This document shows positions 1 to 8,305 of a stretch of 64,000 nucleotides of DNA, piece by piece. The notes below the pieces were generated by a model, which worked only from the letters and a program-made list of their open reading frames with translations, was not told where the DNA came from and searched no databases. The first letter of the stretch is position 1. Each line of letters opens with the position of its first letter. Position numbers and translations under genes: made by a program. The stretch covers positions 7,564,001 through 7,628,000 of the forward strand of contig NZ_CP063808.1 in assembly GCF_018128905.1 (NCBI RefSeq), in the 5' to 3' direction. Origin of the DNA: Streptomyces sp. A2-16. GTDB taxonomy: Bacteria; Actinomycetota; Actinomycetes; Streptomycetales; Streptomycetaceae.

Positions 1-1
1 C

Positions 2-187
2 CTCCCCTTCTGGGCGGCCCTGCAGTGGCTCGCGGCGGGCCGGGCCTCCGACGGCCCCGGGGTGGCGTATCTGGCCCACCTGGTGGGCTTCGGCCTGGGC
101 CTGGTCTTCGCCTGGGTGCGGTTCGGCCGTACCACTAGAGTGAGGGCCGCCCCAGCGACAGCCCCCGAGGGAGAGAACCAGCCGTGA
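2..187 (+). CDS. Rhomboid-family intramembrane serine protease, C-terminal fragment
   Basis: Only the last 61 codons are inside the window; the 5' end lies to the left. The fragment ends in a transmembrane helix with an Ala-His pair followed by glycines (AHLVGFGLGL). This matches the last helix of rhomboid proteases, where the His is the catalytic base that pairs with a Ser on an earlier helix. A short basic tail (RFGRTTRVR) follows, then a Pro/Ala end. The TGA stop overlaps the GTG start of the next gene in a GTGA quartet, so the two are probably translationally coupled. The catalytic Ser cannot be seen here, so activity is inferred from the family. Confidence 0.7.
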   Translation, partial: LPFWAALQWLAAGRASDGPGVAYLAHLVGFGLGLVFAWVRFGRTTRVRAAPATAPEGENQP

Positions 188-465
188 TCACCGCGATCGT
201 CCTCATCAAGACCAGCGTGGACCGGATCCCCGAGATCGCGGAGCGGATCGCCGCGCTGGAGTCCGTGAGCGAGGTCTTCTCCGTCACGGGCACGTACGAC
301 CTGATCGCCATGGTCCGGGTCAAGCGGCACGAGGACCTCGCCGAGGTCATCCCGGGCAGCATCAGCAAGATCCCCGGCGTCGAGGCGACCGACACCCACG
401 TGGCCTTCCGCACCTACTCGCAGCACGACCTGGAGGCCGCGTTCGCGATCGGCCTCGACAGCTAG
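184..465 (+). CDS. Lrp/AsnC ligand-binding (RAM) domain protein, no DNA-binding domain
   Basis: A 93-residue protein that is almost entirely one RAM (AsnC_trans_reg) fold. The N-terminal beta strand is ITAIVLIKTS, there is an EVFSVTGTYDLI core, and the segment ends with THVAFRTYSQHD. Full Lrp proteins have a helix-turn-helix before this domain; here it is missing, so this should be a small-molecule-binding oligomer rather than a repressor on its own. Such stand-alone proteins can bind amino acids or join full-length Lrp proteins. The start is the GTG at 184 that overlaps the rhomboid stop. The stop shares a CTAG with the convergent kinase gene. Confidence 0.85.
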   Translation: MITAIVLIKTSVDRIPEIAERIAALESVSEVFSVTGTYDLIAMVRVKRHEDLAEVIPGSISKIPGVEATDTHVAFRTYSQHDLEAAFAIGLDS

Positions 466-2600
466 GAGTCCAGCGCGAGCACGGTGATGCCGTCGGCGGT
501 CGCGACATAGACGCGGCCGCCCCGGACCACCGGGGACTGGGTGCCGATGGACGCCCCGCCCTCGACGCGCTTGTGCCAGGTCTGCCTGCCCGCACGGTCG
601 ATGCCGTAGAGGGTCGAACCACGGCGTACGTAGACCGTGTCGCCGGAGACCACCGGGTCGCTGTACTGGCTCCCCTCGTCGGTGAACCGGAAGGACCACA
701 CCGTCGATCCGTCGGCGGGGTCCAGGGCGACGAGTTCGTAGTCGGACGCGGTGACGCCCAGGCCGCGGAACGGCACGCAGGTGAAGTAGCGGCTGCCGAA
801 CGCCTTCTCGTTGGTCGAGTCCCACAGCGACCTGCCCGTGCGGCTGATGCCGTGCAGCGACTGCTCGCCGCCCGATCCGACGACCAGCGTGTCGCCGACC
901 AGGGCGGGCCGCCCGGCGTCCAGGCCGGCCTTCGTCGCCCAGAGCCGCTTGCCGGTCTTCGCGTCCAGGGCCTGGACCTGGTCCCCGAAGGTACCGACGT
1001 AGACGACCCCGTCCGCCACCATGGGCTCGCTGGTGGGCGCGGCACCGGTCGGGGTGGACCAGCGCACGCTGCCGTCGGGGGCGTAGGCCCGCACTCCGCC
1101 CGCGTCCGAGCCGTCCCCGTAGGACACCAGGATCAGCTTGCCTGCGGCGACCAGGAACTGGCTGTTCGCCGCGAAGGACCTGGTCCAGCGGACCTTGCCG
1201 CGCGGGCCGAGCGCGCACAGCTCGGCGGCGCCCTCCTGGCCGTCCTCCAGCAGGCAGTGGACGCCGTCGGCGGTGGCGAGCGGGGACATGGCCTCGGCAC
1301 CGAGCGGGGTCCGCCACACGGCCCGTCCGTCCAGGTCCAGCGCGTGCAGCGCGCGGTCCGCGCCGCCGACGTACACCCGGGTGCCGTCGGGCGAGACCGC
1401 GGCACAGGGGCCGCGCCGCCCGCCGAGCCCCTGGACCTTGTACTGCCAGCCCGTGGCGGGCGTGCCCGTCGGGCCCGCCCCGACCTGCGCGGATCCGTCC
1501 GACCCGTCCCGCAGCCACAGCCATCCGCCCACGCCCGCGGCCGCCGCCACTCCTGCGCCGCCCGCCACGGCCCGCAGCAGCCCGCGCCGGGACGGCGGGG
1601 CGGGCGGCGGCGACACATGGGTGACCTCGGGGACGTCCGTGACGGTCACGGGCGCCACGTACTCGACCCGGCTCTCCCGCTCCCCCGAGTCGTGCCCGGG
1701 AACCCACCGCGCCCCGCTCGGAGCGGTCTCGGGCTCCTTGGCCGCACCGGGGGCGTACCAGCCCGGCCGGAGGCCCGCGCGCAGCGACTGTGTCGTGTGT
1801 CCGGCGGCCGCGACCAGCTCGGCGGGCGTGGGCCGCGCGCCGGGCTCGTCCCGCAGACAGGCCTCCACCAGCGGCAGCTGTTCCTTCGGTACGGCGGACA
1901 GGTCGACGTCCCCGGTCAGGATCCGCAGCAGAACGACCGAATCCTGCCCCTCGCCGAAGGGCTCCTTGCCGCCGGACGCGTACGCGAGGACCGCGCCCAG
2001 GGAGAAGACGTCACTGGCCGGCACCACCTGGGCGCCGTTGCGGATCTGCTCGGGCGAGAGATAGCCGACCGACCCGACGACCACGCCGGTCCGGGTCAGG
2101 GCGGTGCCTTCCAGGGCCCGGACGATCCCGAAGTCGATGACCCGGGGGCCGTCCGGCGCGAGCAGGATGTTGGAGGGCTTGAGGTCCCTGTGCACCAGCC
2201 CCTTGGCGTGGATCGCGGCGAGCGCCTCGGCGAGCGCGGCCGCCAGCAGCCGCACCGCGGCCGCGGGCAGCGGTCCGCCGTCGAGCACCGCGTCCCGCAG
2301 GTTGGGGCCCGCCACGAACTCGGTGGCCATCCACGGCCGCGCCGCCTCGGTGTCGGCGTCCACGACCCGCGCGGTGTACGTGCCCGCCCCGCCGACGGTC
2401 TGCGCGGCCCGGACCTCGTGCCGGAACCGGGCACGGAAGGTACGGTCCCCGGCGTGCTCGGTCCGTACGACCTTCACGGCGAGCCGCGGCCCGCCCCGCG
2501 CCTCGGCGAGATACACCTCGCCCATGCCGCCGGACCCGAGTCTGCCCAGGACCTCGTACGGCCCGATGGTCCGCGGGTCCGTCTCGCGCAGCTCCTGCAC
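462..2600 (-). CDS. Ser/Thr protein kinase with C-terminal PQQ-type beta-propeller
   Basis: A 712-residue membrane kinase. Residues 15-270 form a Hanks-type domain with glycine loop GSGGMGEV at 22-29, Lys43, catalytic HRD at 137-139 and DFG at 156-158. A proline-rich linker and one hydrophobic segment near residue 330 follow. The rest is a PQQ/Trp-repeat propeller (motifs such as YVGTFGDQVQALDAKTGKRLW) that should lie outside the membrane and act as sensor. I chose GTG at 2600 because AGGGGGAG lies just upstream and the kinase fold begins at once; the longer reading frame would run into the aminotransferase gene. A paralogue with the same plan lies at 22250-24487. Ligand and targets are unknown. 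Confidence 0.9.
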   Translation of the reverse strand: MQELRETDPRTIGPYEVLGRLGSGGMGEVYLAEARGGPRLAVKVVRTEHAGDRTFRARFRHEVRAAQTVGGAGTYTARVVDADTEAARPWMATEFVAGPNLRDAVLDGGPLPAAAVRLLAAALAEALAAIHAKGLVHRDLKPSNILLAPDGPRVIDFGIVRALEGTALTRTGVVVGSVGYLSPEQIRNGAQVVPASDVFSLGAVLAYASGGKEPFGEGQDSVVLLRILTGDVDLSAVPKEQLPLVEACLRDEPGARPTPAELVAAAGHTTQSLRAGLRPGWYAPGAAKEPETAPSGARWVPGHDSGERESRVEYVAPVTVTDVPEVTHVSPPPAPPSRRGLLRAVAGGAGVAAAAGVGGWLWLRDGSDGSAQVGAGPTGTPATGWQYKVQGLGGRRGPCAAVSPDGTRVYVGGADRALHALDLDGRAVWRTPLGAEAMSPLATADGVHCLLEDGQEGAAELCALGPRGKVRWTRSFAANSQFLVAAGKLILVSYGDGSDAGGVRAYAPDGSVRWSTPTGAAPTSEPMVADGVVYVGTFGDQVQALDAKTGKRLWATKAGLDAGRPALVGDTLVVGSGGEQSLHGISRTGRSLWDSTNEKAFGSRYFTCVPFRGLGVTASDYELVALDPADGSTVWSFRFTDEGSQYSDPVVSGDTVYVRRGSTLYGIDRAGRQTWHKRVEGGASIGTQSPVVRGGRVYVATADGITVLALDS

Positions 2601-2667
2601 CCCGTGCTCCCCCTGCTTTCGTACGGCTGCTGAGGGGGAGCGTATACGCGCGCCGGTGGCCGGTACC

Positions 2668-4029
2668 TCAGACGGCCGGGACGCAGCGGCCGTCCTCGGT
2701 GCGGTACGTCCACTTCGCACCGTCCGCGACCAGTTCCTTCACGGCCTTCACAAACCGCTCGACGTGCTCGTCCGGCGTGCCCGCGCCGAAGCTCACCCGG
2801 ATCGCGTTGAGGGACTTCTCGCCGGGCGCCGCCTCGGGGGCGCCGCACTCGCCCTGGGACTGCGGGTCGCTGCCGAGGAGGGTGCGGACGAGGGGGTGGG
2901 CGCAGAAGAGGCCGTCGCGGACGCCGATGCCGTACTCGGCGGACAGGGCGGCGGCGAAGTGGGAGCTGTTCCAGCCCTCGACGACGAAGGAGATCACGCC
3001 GACCCGGGGGGCGTCGTCGCCGAAGAGGGACAGCACGCGGACCTCGGGGACCTCGGCGAGCCCTGTCTTCACCTTCTCGACGAGGTACTGCTCGCGGGCC
3101 ACCAGGGTGTCGAAGCCGGCCTCGGTCAGCGCCCTGCAGGCCGAGGCGATGGAGTAGGCGCCGATGACGTTCGGGGAGCCGGCCTCGTGGCGGGCGGCGC
3201 TGTCGTGCCACTCCACGTCCACTCCCCCGTCCTCGCGCCGGGTGACCTTGCGGCTGGCGCCGCCGCCCGCGAGGTAGGGGTCGGCGGCCCTGAGCCAGTC
3301 GGCGCGTCCGGCCAGGACACCGGAACCGAAGGGGGCGTAGAGCTTGTGCCCGGAGAAGGCGACCCAGTCGACGTCGAGGTCACGGACGCTCACGGGGTGG
3401 TGCGGGGCGAGCTGGGCCGCGTCCAGGACGATCCGGGCGCCGTGGGCGTGGGCGGCGGCGGCCAGCTCGCGGACCGGCCACAGTTCGCCGGTGACGTTGG
3501 ACGCACCGGTGACGCAGACCAGGGCCGGGCCCTGAGGGTCGCGGTCGGCGAGGGCCTTCTCCAGCGTCTCGACGGCCTGGTCCGGGGTGCGCGGGGCGTC
3601 GAGGTAGCTGACCCGGGCGTCCTGCCAGGGCAGCAGGCTCGCGTGGTGCTCGGTCTCGAAGACGAAGACCTGGCAGTCGGCGGGGAGGGCGGCGGCGAGG
3701 AGGTTCAGCGAGTCGGTGGTCGACCGGGTGAAGACCAGCTGGTCGTCGTCCCGGCAGTCGAGGAACTCGGTGACGGTCCTGCGGGCGTTCTCGAAGAGGT
3801 CGGTCGACAGCTGGGAGAGGTAGCCGGCCCCGCGGTGCACGCTGCCGTAGTAGGGCGCGTAGGCCGCCACGTCGTCCCAGACCCGCTGGAGGGCCGGAGC
3901 GCTGGCGGCGTAGTCGAGCGCCGCGTAGGTGACCTCGCCGCCGGTGACGAGCGGGACGGTGACATCACGGCCCAGAACGGGCAGCTGGGAACAAATGGTC
4001 TGGGCGGAGGCAGCGGTGGAGACAGACAT
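2668..4029 (-). CDS. Class V aminotransferase (cysteine desulfurase-like), SAM-riboswitch controlled
   Basis: A 453-residue PLP enzyme of the NifS/Csd superfamily. The PLP Lys is Lys229 in SGHKLYAPFG, the cofactor Asp is in VLDAAQLAPHH, and His129 lies in FETEHHASLLPW. No clear catalytic Cys loop is visible near the C-terminus, so it may act on a substrate other than cysteine; the family includes desulfurases, kynureninases and lyases. The ATG has GGGAG eight bases upstream. The 313-base leader holds a SAM-IV aptamer and a six-codon ORF, which ties the gene to sulfur amino acid metabolism. The exact reaction is not known. Confidence 0.85.
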   Translation of the reverse strand: MSVSTAASAQTICSQLPVLGRDVTVPLVTGGEVTYAALDYAASAPALQRVWDDVAAYAPYYGSVHRGAGYLSQLSTDLFENARRTVTEFLDCRDDDQLVFTRSTTDSLNLLAAALPADCQVFVFETEHHASLLPWQDARVSYLDAPRTPDQAVETLEKALADRDPQGPALVCVTGASNVTGELWPVRELAAAAHAHGARIVLDAAQLAPHHPVSVRDLDVDWVAFSGHKLYAPFGSGVLAGRADWLRAADPYLAGGGASRKVTRREDGGVDVEWHDSAARHEAGSPNVIGAYSIASACRALTEAGFDTLVAREQYLVEKVKTGLAEVPEVRVLSLFGDDAPRVGVISFVVEGWNSSHFAAALSAEYGIGVRDGLFCAHPLVRTLLGSDPQSQGECGAPEAAPGEKSLNAIRVSFGAGTPDEHVERFVKAVKELVADGAKWTYRTEDGRCVPAV

Positions 4030-4088
4030 GGGGGACTCCCGGGCAAAGAGAAAGGTGAGATGGGTGTGCGGAGGCGGGGCTCGGCGCC

Positions 4089-4109
4089 CTATCGCATTCG
4101 CTTGCTCAC
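4089..4109 (-). CDS. Putative leader peptide MSKRMR between riboswitch and aminotransferase
   Basis: A six-codon frame, GTG AGC AAG CGA ATG CGA TAG. A strong GAGGAG sits seven bases before the GTG. It lies downstream of the SAM-IV aptamer and about 60 bases before the aminotransferase start. The good ribosome site makes translation plausible. Regulation by this peptide is inference. Confidence 0.45.
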   Translation of the reverse strand: MSKRMR

Positions 4110-4149
4110 GGAAGACTCCTCGAACGACCAGGATCCCTGGTTCGTGAGG

Positions 4150-4266
4150 GATCCGCGCTTGCCGCAGACCTCGCTGCCTACGGCCTGGTCTTCACCCGGG
4201 GCACCCCGCCACGGACGGAGGGTTGCCGGACAGTCGGCCGGGGCCTCATGACTGTCACTCATGACC
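4150..4266 (-). promoter_or_regulatory. SAM-IV riboswitch (actinobacterial S-adenosylmethionine aptamer)
   Basis: Read on the minus strand, the leader shows the SAM-IV core. P1 starts with GGTC (4266-4263) and closes with GACC (4190-4187). P2 pairs GACAGTC with GACTGTC. The invariant CGGCAACCCTCC follows, then GCGGGGTGCCCCGGGTGAAG. Downstream GC-rich halves (GGCCGTAGGCAG, GTCTGCGGC) can form the extra stem and pseudoknot of this class. SAM-IV aptamers are known from Streptomyces and other actinomycetes, usually before sulfur amino acid genes. High SAM should lower expression of the aminotransferase. The core is clear; the 3' border is approximate. Confidence 0.85.
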
Positions 4267-4293
4267 TGGTCAAAAAAAGTACGCGAGGTGATC

Positions 4294-4329
4294 GTCGTCC
4301 CGCAACCCGTGTCCGGATCGCGGGACGAC
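4294..4329 (-). terminator. Terminator downstream of trpD
   Basis: A perfect 10-bp inverted repeat (GTCGTCCCGC and its complement) with a 16-base loop, 14 bases after the trpD stop. A run of seven T on the minus strand follows about 15 bases later. It separates trpD from the SAM-IV leader. Confidence 0.65.
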
Positions 4330-4342
4330 ACCCCGCCGGGCG

Positions 4343-5407
4343 CTAGGCGTTGCTCGCGGCCACCCAGCGCTCCAGGGTCCGCTTCGCCGCCCCGGAGTCG
4401 ATCGCCTCGGCCGCCTTGTCCATCCCGGCCCGCAGCTGCTCGGCCAGCGTCCCGGGACCGGGCTCCAGGGCCACCAGGGCGGCCGCCGAGTTCAGGAGCA
4501 CGGCGTCCCGCACCGGGCCCGTCTCGCCGTCCAGGAGCTTCCTCGCGACCTCCGCGTTGAACGCCGGGTCACCGCCGCGCAGGGCCTCCACAGGCACCAG
4601 CTCGATGCCGACGTCCCGGGGGTCGAAACTCTCCTCGGTGACCTTGCCGTCGCGGACGACCCAGACGCGGGAGGTCGACGTGGTCGTCAGCTCGTCGAGG
4701 CCGTCGTCCCCGCGGAAGACCAGGGAGGAGTTGCCGCGCTCGGCGAAGACGCCCGCGACGACCGGTGCCATCCGCGGATCCGCGACCCCGACGGCCTGGG
4801 ACCGCACCCGGGCGGGGTTGGTCAGCGGTCCGAGGATGTTGAACACCGTGCGGATGCCCAACTGGCCGCGTGCGGCGCCCGCGTGACGCAGTGCCGGATG
4901 GAACTTGATCGCGAAGCAGAAGGTGATCCCTGCTTCCCCGGCCACCTCCGCCACCCGCCGCGGGGTCAGCTCCAGGTTGACGCCGAGCTTCTCCAGGACG
5001 TCCGAGGCGCCGGACGCGGAGGAGGCGGCGCGGTTGCCGTGCTTGACGACCGTGGCGCCGGTTCCGGCCACGACGATCGCCGACATGGTGGAGATGTTGA
5101 CGGTCTTGGCGCCGTCGCCCCCGGTGCCGACGATGTCGACCGTCCGCCCGGGGACCTCGATCACGTTGGCGTGCGCGTACATCGCCCGGACGAGGCCGTT
5201 GATCTCCTCGACCGTCTCGCCCTTGGCGCGGAGGGCGACCACGAAGCCCGCGATCTGTGCGTCGGTCGCCTCGCCCTGCATGATCCGGTCCATCGCCCAG
5301 GCCGTCGCCTCGGCGCTCTGGTCACGGCCGTACAGCAGGGCGTTCAGCACCTCGGGCCAGGAACGGCCCGCCGCGATGTCGCCTCCAGCGGGGGTCACAG
5401 CGCTCAT
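4343..5407 (-). CDS. trpD: Anthranilate phosphoribosyltransferase
   Basis: A 354-residue enzyme that joins anthranilate to PRPP, the second step of tryptophan synthesis. Family motifs are all present: the PRPP loop GTGGDGAKTVNIST, KHGNRAASSASGASD, the anthranilate-site segment FAIKFHPALRH, and NILGPLTNPA. I placed the start at the internal ATG (5407) with GGAG nine bases upstream; this gives the usual family length. It stands alone here, away from other trp genes, as is common in Streptomyces. It is followed by its own hairpin terminator. Confidence 0.97.
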   Translation of the reverse strand: MSAVTPAGGDIAAGRSWPEVLNALLYGRDQSAEATAWAMDRIMQGEATDAQIAGFVVALRAKGETVEEINGLVRAMYAHANVIEVPGRTVDIVGTGGDGAKTVNISTMSAIVVAGTGATVVKHGNRAASSASGASDVLEKLGVNLELTPRRVAEVAGEAGITFCFAIKFHPALRHAGAARGQLGIRTVFNILGPLTNPARVRSQAVGVADPRMAPVVAGVFAERGNSSLVFRGDDGLDELTTTSTSRVWVVRDGKVTEESFDPRDVGIELVPVEALRGGDPAFNAEVARKLLDGETGPVRDAVLLNSAAALVALEPGPGTLAEQLRAGMDKAAEAIDSGAAKRTLERWVAASNA

Positions 5408-5467
5408 GGGGCCGCTCCAGATGTCGTAGAAAAGTGTCCTCACACCCTATCCAGCGCGGAGCACGGC

Positions 5468-5502
5468 GAAGGGCCCCGTCCGGTGTTCGGACGGGGCCCT
5501 TC
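5468..5502 (-). terminator. Second of two tandem hairpin terminators after qcrB
   Basis: A perfect 15-bp stem (GAAGGGCCCCGTCCG and complement) with a 5-base loop. It lies between the qcrB stop and the trpD start, and shares its stem core with the hairpin at 5549-5580. Confidence 0.8.
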
Positions 5503-5548
5503 GCCTCCGGCGGGCCCGGCGCGTCGGCGCGGGGAGCAGCGCACGGCA

Positions 5549-5580
5549 AAGGGCCCGTCCGGCGTTCCGGACGGGCCCTT
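5549..5580 (-). terminator. First tandem terminator after qcrB
   Basis: A perfect 14-bp stem (AAGGGCCCGTCCGG and complement) with a 4-base loop, 35 bases after the qcrB stop. With the next hairpin it should strongly block read-through from the respiratory operon into trpD. Confidence 0.8.
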
Positions 5581-5615
5581 CCACCGCGCGTGGCGAGCGC
5601 AGCGACAAGCAGTGA

Positions 5616-7253
5616 TCAGTGGTGGCCGTGGCCGCTCGTGATCTCCTTGTACTCCTCGACGGTCGGCTTGGCGATCTGGGCTTCCTCGCCGTAGTACGCC
5701 TCGCTCAGCTTGGCGCGCAGCTTCTCGGAGCCCTTGACCTTGCGCTCGACGCCGTTCTCGTCGACCGTGGCGCCGATCGCGGCCGGCTTGTACTGCTCGT
5801 GCGCGGTGAGCGTGTGCAGCTGCTCCTGGCTGAGCGGCTCGTGCACCTCGATGAACTCACCGTGCGGCAGGCGCTTGATGATGCCGGACTCGCGACCGTG
5901 CAGCACCTTCTCCTTGTCGCGGCGCTGGAGGCCGAGGCAGATCCGCTTGGTGGCGACGAACGCCAGGACCGGGGCGACGAAGAACGAGACCCGCACGAAC
6001 CAGGTGATGGCGTTGATCGACAGGTGGAAGTGGGTGGCCCAGAGGTCGTTTCCACCACCGATCAGCAGCACCATGTACCAGGTGATCCACGCGACACCGA
6101 AGGCCGTACGCGTCGGGGCGTTGCGCGGGCGGTCCAGGATGTGGTGCTCGCGCTTGTCGCCGGTGACCCAGGACTCGATGAACGGGTAGACCGCGATCGC
6201 GACGAGGACCAGCGGGAAGATCACCAGCGGGATGAACACGCCCAGGACGAGCGTGTGACCCCAGAAGTTGATCTCCCAGCCCGGCATGACACGGATCAGG
6301 CCCTCGGAGAAGCCCATGTACCAGTCCGGCTGGGCGCCCGTGGACACCTGGTCGGGACGGTAGGGGCCCATCGCCCAGATCGGGTTGATGGAGGCGATCG
6401 CCGCGATGGCCGCGATGACACCGAAGACCAGGAAGAAGAAGCCTCCGGCCTTGGCCATGTAGACCGGCAGCAGCGGCATGCCGACGACGTTGTTGTTGGT
6501 CTTGCCGGGGCCCGCGAACTGCGTGTGCTTGTGGTAGAAGACCAGGATCAGGTGGCCGACGACCAGGCCGAGCATGATGCCCGGCAGCAGCAGGACGTGG
6601 ATCGAGTAGAAGCGGGCCACGAAGTCGCCGCCCGGGAACTCTCCGCCGAACAGGAAGAACGACAGGTACGTGCCGACGATCGGCACGGACAGGATCGCGC
6701 CCTCCATGAAGCGGACACCGGTGCCGGAGAGCAGGTCGTCCGGGAGCGAGTAACCGGTGAAGCCGGTGAACATGCCGAGGACGAACAGCAGGAAGCCGAA
6801 CAGCCAGTTGACCTCACGCGGCTTGCGGAACGCGCCCGTGAAGAACACACGCATCATGTGCACGAACATGCCGGCGAGGAAGATCAGCGCCGCCCAGTGG
6901 TGGATCTGCCGGATCAGCAGACCACCGCGCACATCGAAGGAGATGTGCATGGTCGAGTTGAACGCCTCGGACATCAGCTGTCCCTGCAGCGGGACGTAGC
7001 TGCCGTGGTACTCCACCTCGTTCATCGACGGGTGGAAGAACAGCGTCAGGTACACACCCGTGAGGATGATGATGATGAAGCTGTAGAGGCAGACCTCACC
7101 CAACATGAACGACCAGTGGTCGGGGAAGATCTTGCGCATATTGGCCTTGGCCAGGGAGTAGATCCCGAGCCGGCCGTCGGCCCAGTCGGCGACGCGCTCG
7201 CCGGCCGGTGCCTTGTCGCGCGAGCGCGACTCGGTGGTGGTCTCAGTGCTCAT
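5616..7253 (-). CDS. qcrB: Cytochrome bc1 complex cytochrome b subunit
   Basis: A 545-residue membrane protein that carries the two b hemes and the quinol sites of complex III. Heme-ligand His pairs appear in RQIHHWAALIF/FVHMMRVF and YSIHVLLLPG/VVGHLILVFYH. A hydrophilic C-terminal tail ends in HGHH; such tails are usual in actinobacterial QcrB, which forms a bcc-aa3 supercomplex. The start is the ATG at 7253, which overlaps the qcrA stop in ATGA, giving strict coupling within qcrCAB. The longer frame upstream is only qcrA out of frame. Tandem terminators follow the gene. Confidence 0.97.
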   Translation of the reverse strand: MSTETTTESRSRDKAPAGERVADWADGRLGIYSLAKANMRKIFPDHWSFMLGEVCLYSFIIIILTGVYLTLFFHPSMNEVEYHGSYVPLQGQLMSEAFNSTMHISFDVRGGLLIRQIHHWAALIFLAGMFVHMMRVFFTGAFRKPREVNWLFGFLLFVLGMFTGFTGYSLPDDLLSGTGVRFMEGAILSVPIVGTYLSFFLFGGEFPGGDFVARFYSIHVLLLPGIMLGLVVGHLILVFYHKHTQFAGPGKTNNNVVGMPLLPVYMAKAGGFFFLVFGVIAAIAAIASINPIWAMGPYRPDQVSTGAQPDWYMGFSEGLIRVMPGWEINFWGHTLVLGVFIPLVIFPLVLVAIAVYPFIESWVTGDKREHHILDRPRNAPTRTAFGVAWITWYMVLLIGGGNDLWATHFHLSINAITWFVRVSFFVAPVLAFVATKRICLGLQRRDKEKVLHGRESGIIKRLPHGEFIEVHEPLSQEQLHTLTAHEQYKPAAIGATVDENGVERKVKGSEKLRAKLSEAYYGEEAQIAKPTVEEYKEITSGHGHH

Positions 7254-8305
7254 CCGCGCTCCCAGAATGCAGGACCGACGGGCTCCTCGAAGTCGCCGAG
7301 CGCTTCGAGGTAACCCTGGTCGTTCACGCCGATGCGCAGCTGCGGCAGGGCGTGACCGGCGGGGCCGAAGATCACCCGGGCACCGTCGGAGAGGTCGAAG
7401 GTGGACTGGTGGCAGGGGCAGAGCACGTGGTGCGTCTGCTGCTCGTACAGGGAGATCGGGCAGCCCACGTGGGTGCAGATCTTCGAGTACGCGACGATTC
7501 CCTCGTACGACCACTCGAGCTCGCGCTTGTCCTTGATGTTGTCCGGCTGGATGCGGACGATCATCAGGGCGGCCTTGGCGATCTCGGTCTGGAACTCCTC
7601 GTCGTGCTCCTCCAGGCCCTCGGGCTTGGCGAAGGTCAGCGAGCCGACCGCGACGTCGGAGGGACGCAGCGGCTCGTTGGTGTTCATGTTGACGAGCTGG
7701 AGGCCCTTGCGCCACATGGTGTGGCGGAGCTTGGTGCCGGGCAGCGGGCCGAGGTCGCGCAGCAGCATGACGCCGGAGAGCGGGAACAGGGCCAGCGCGC
7801 CGAACATGGTGTTGCGGATCAGCTTGCGACGGCCGAGCGCCGACTCCTTGGCACCCTGCTTGAAGTCCGCGTGGACCTTCGCGCGGACCTCGGGGGACGC
7901 CTCGATCGGGTGACGCTCGTCGGCGATCTCCTCGTCGGACATCAGGGTGCGGGCCCAGTGGACCGCGCCCGCGCCGATCGCGAAGAGGGCGAGACCGAGG
8001 GTCAGGCCCAGCGCGAAGTTCAGCGCGTTGATGTGCCCGATCGGGAAGACGAAGATCGACTTGTCGTGGGGGATGCCCACGTACGAGGCGATGAACCCGA
8101 CGGTGGCCAGCATCGACACCGTGAACAGCATGGCCACCGTGCGCTCGGACCGCCTGGCGGCCCGCTCGTCGATGTCCTGCACCCGGTGCTCGTGGGGCGG
8201 GAGGCCGGGGTCCGCGAACGGGTTCTTCTCGTCCGCGACGCCTACCGCGCCGTGCGCGTCCTGCTCTGCGGGCAGGTTCTCTTCTGGAATGTCTTGGCTA
8301 CTCAT
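7250..8305 (-). CDS. qcrA: Cytochrome bc1 complex Rieske iron-sulfur subunit
   Basis: A 351-residue Rieske protein. The [2Fe-2S] ligands are Cys277 and His279 (CTHVGC) and Cys296 and His299 (CPCH), with Cys282 and Cys298 for the disulfide. Three N-terminal hydrophobic segments (about 55-75, 90-112, 165-185) give the long, multi-helix anchor typical of actinobacteria. It passes electrons from quinol to the QcrC hemes. Its ATG overlaps the qcrC stop and its stop overlaps the qcrB start, both as ATGA. Cluster assembly may draw on the Fe-S genes nearby (ErpA, desulfurase-TusA), but that is inference. Confidence 0.97.
   Translation of the reverse strand: MSSQDIPEENLPAEQDAHGAVGVADEKNPFADPGLPPHEHRVQDIDERAARRSERTVAMLFTVSMLATVGFIASYVGIPHDKSIFVFPIGHINALNFALGLTLGLALFAIGAGAVHWARTLMSDEEIADERHPIEASPEVRAKVHADFKQGAKESALGRRKLIRNTMFGALALFPLSGVMLLRDLGPLPGTKLRHTMWRKGLQLVNMNTNEPLRPSDVAVGSLTFAKPEGLEEHDEEFQTEIAKAALMIVRIQPDNIKDKRELEWSYEGIVAYSKICTHVGCPISLYEQQTHHVLCPCHQSTFDLSDGARVIFGPAGHALPQLRIGVNDQGYLEALGDFEEPVGPAFWERG

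Noticed and set aside
2104..4251. Open frame of 715 codons on the plus strand
   Set aside because: It spans the antisense of two real genes and the SAM-IV leader; no family match.
5468..5580. Two similar hairpins read as inverted terminal repeats of a small mobile element
   Set aside because: Each is a self-contained hairpin directly after qcrB, with no target duplication; tandem terminators explain them better.
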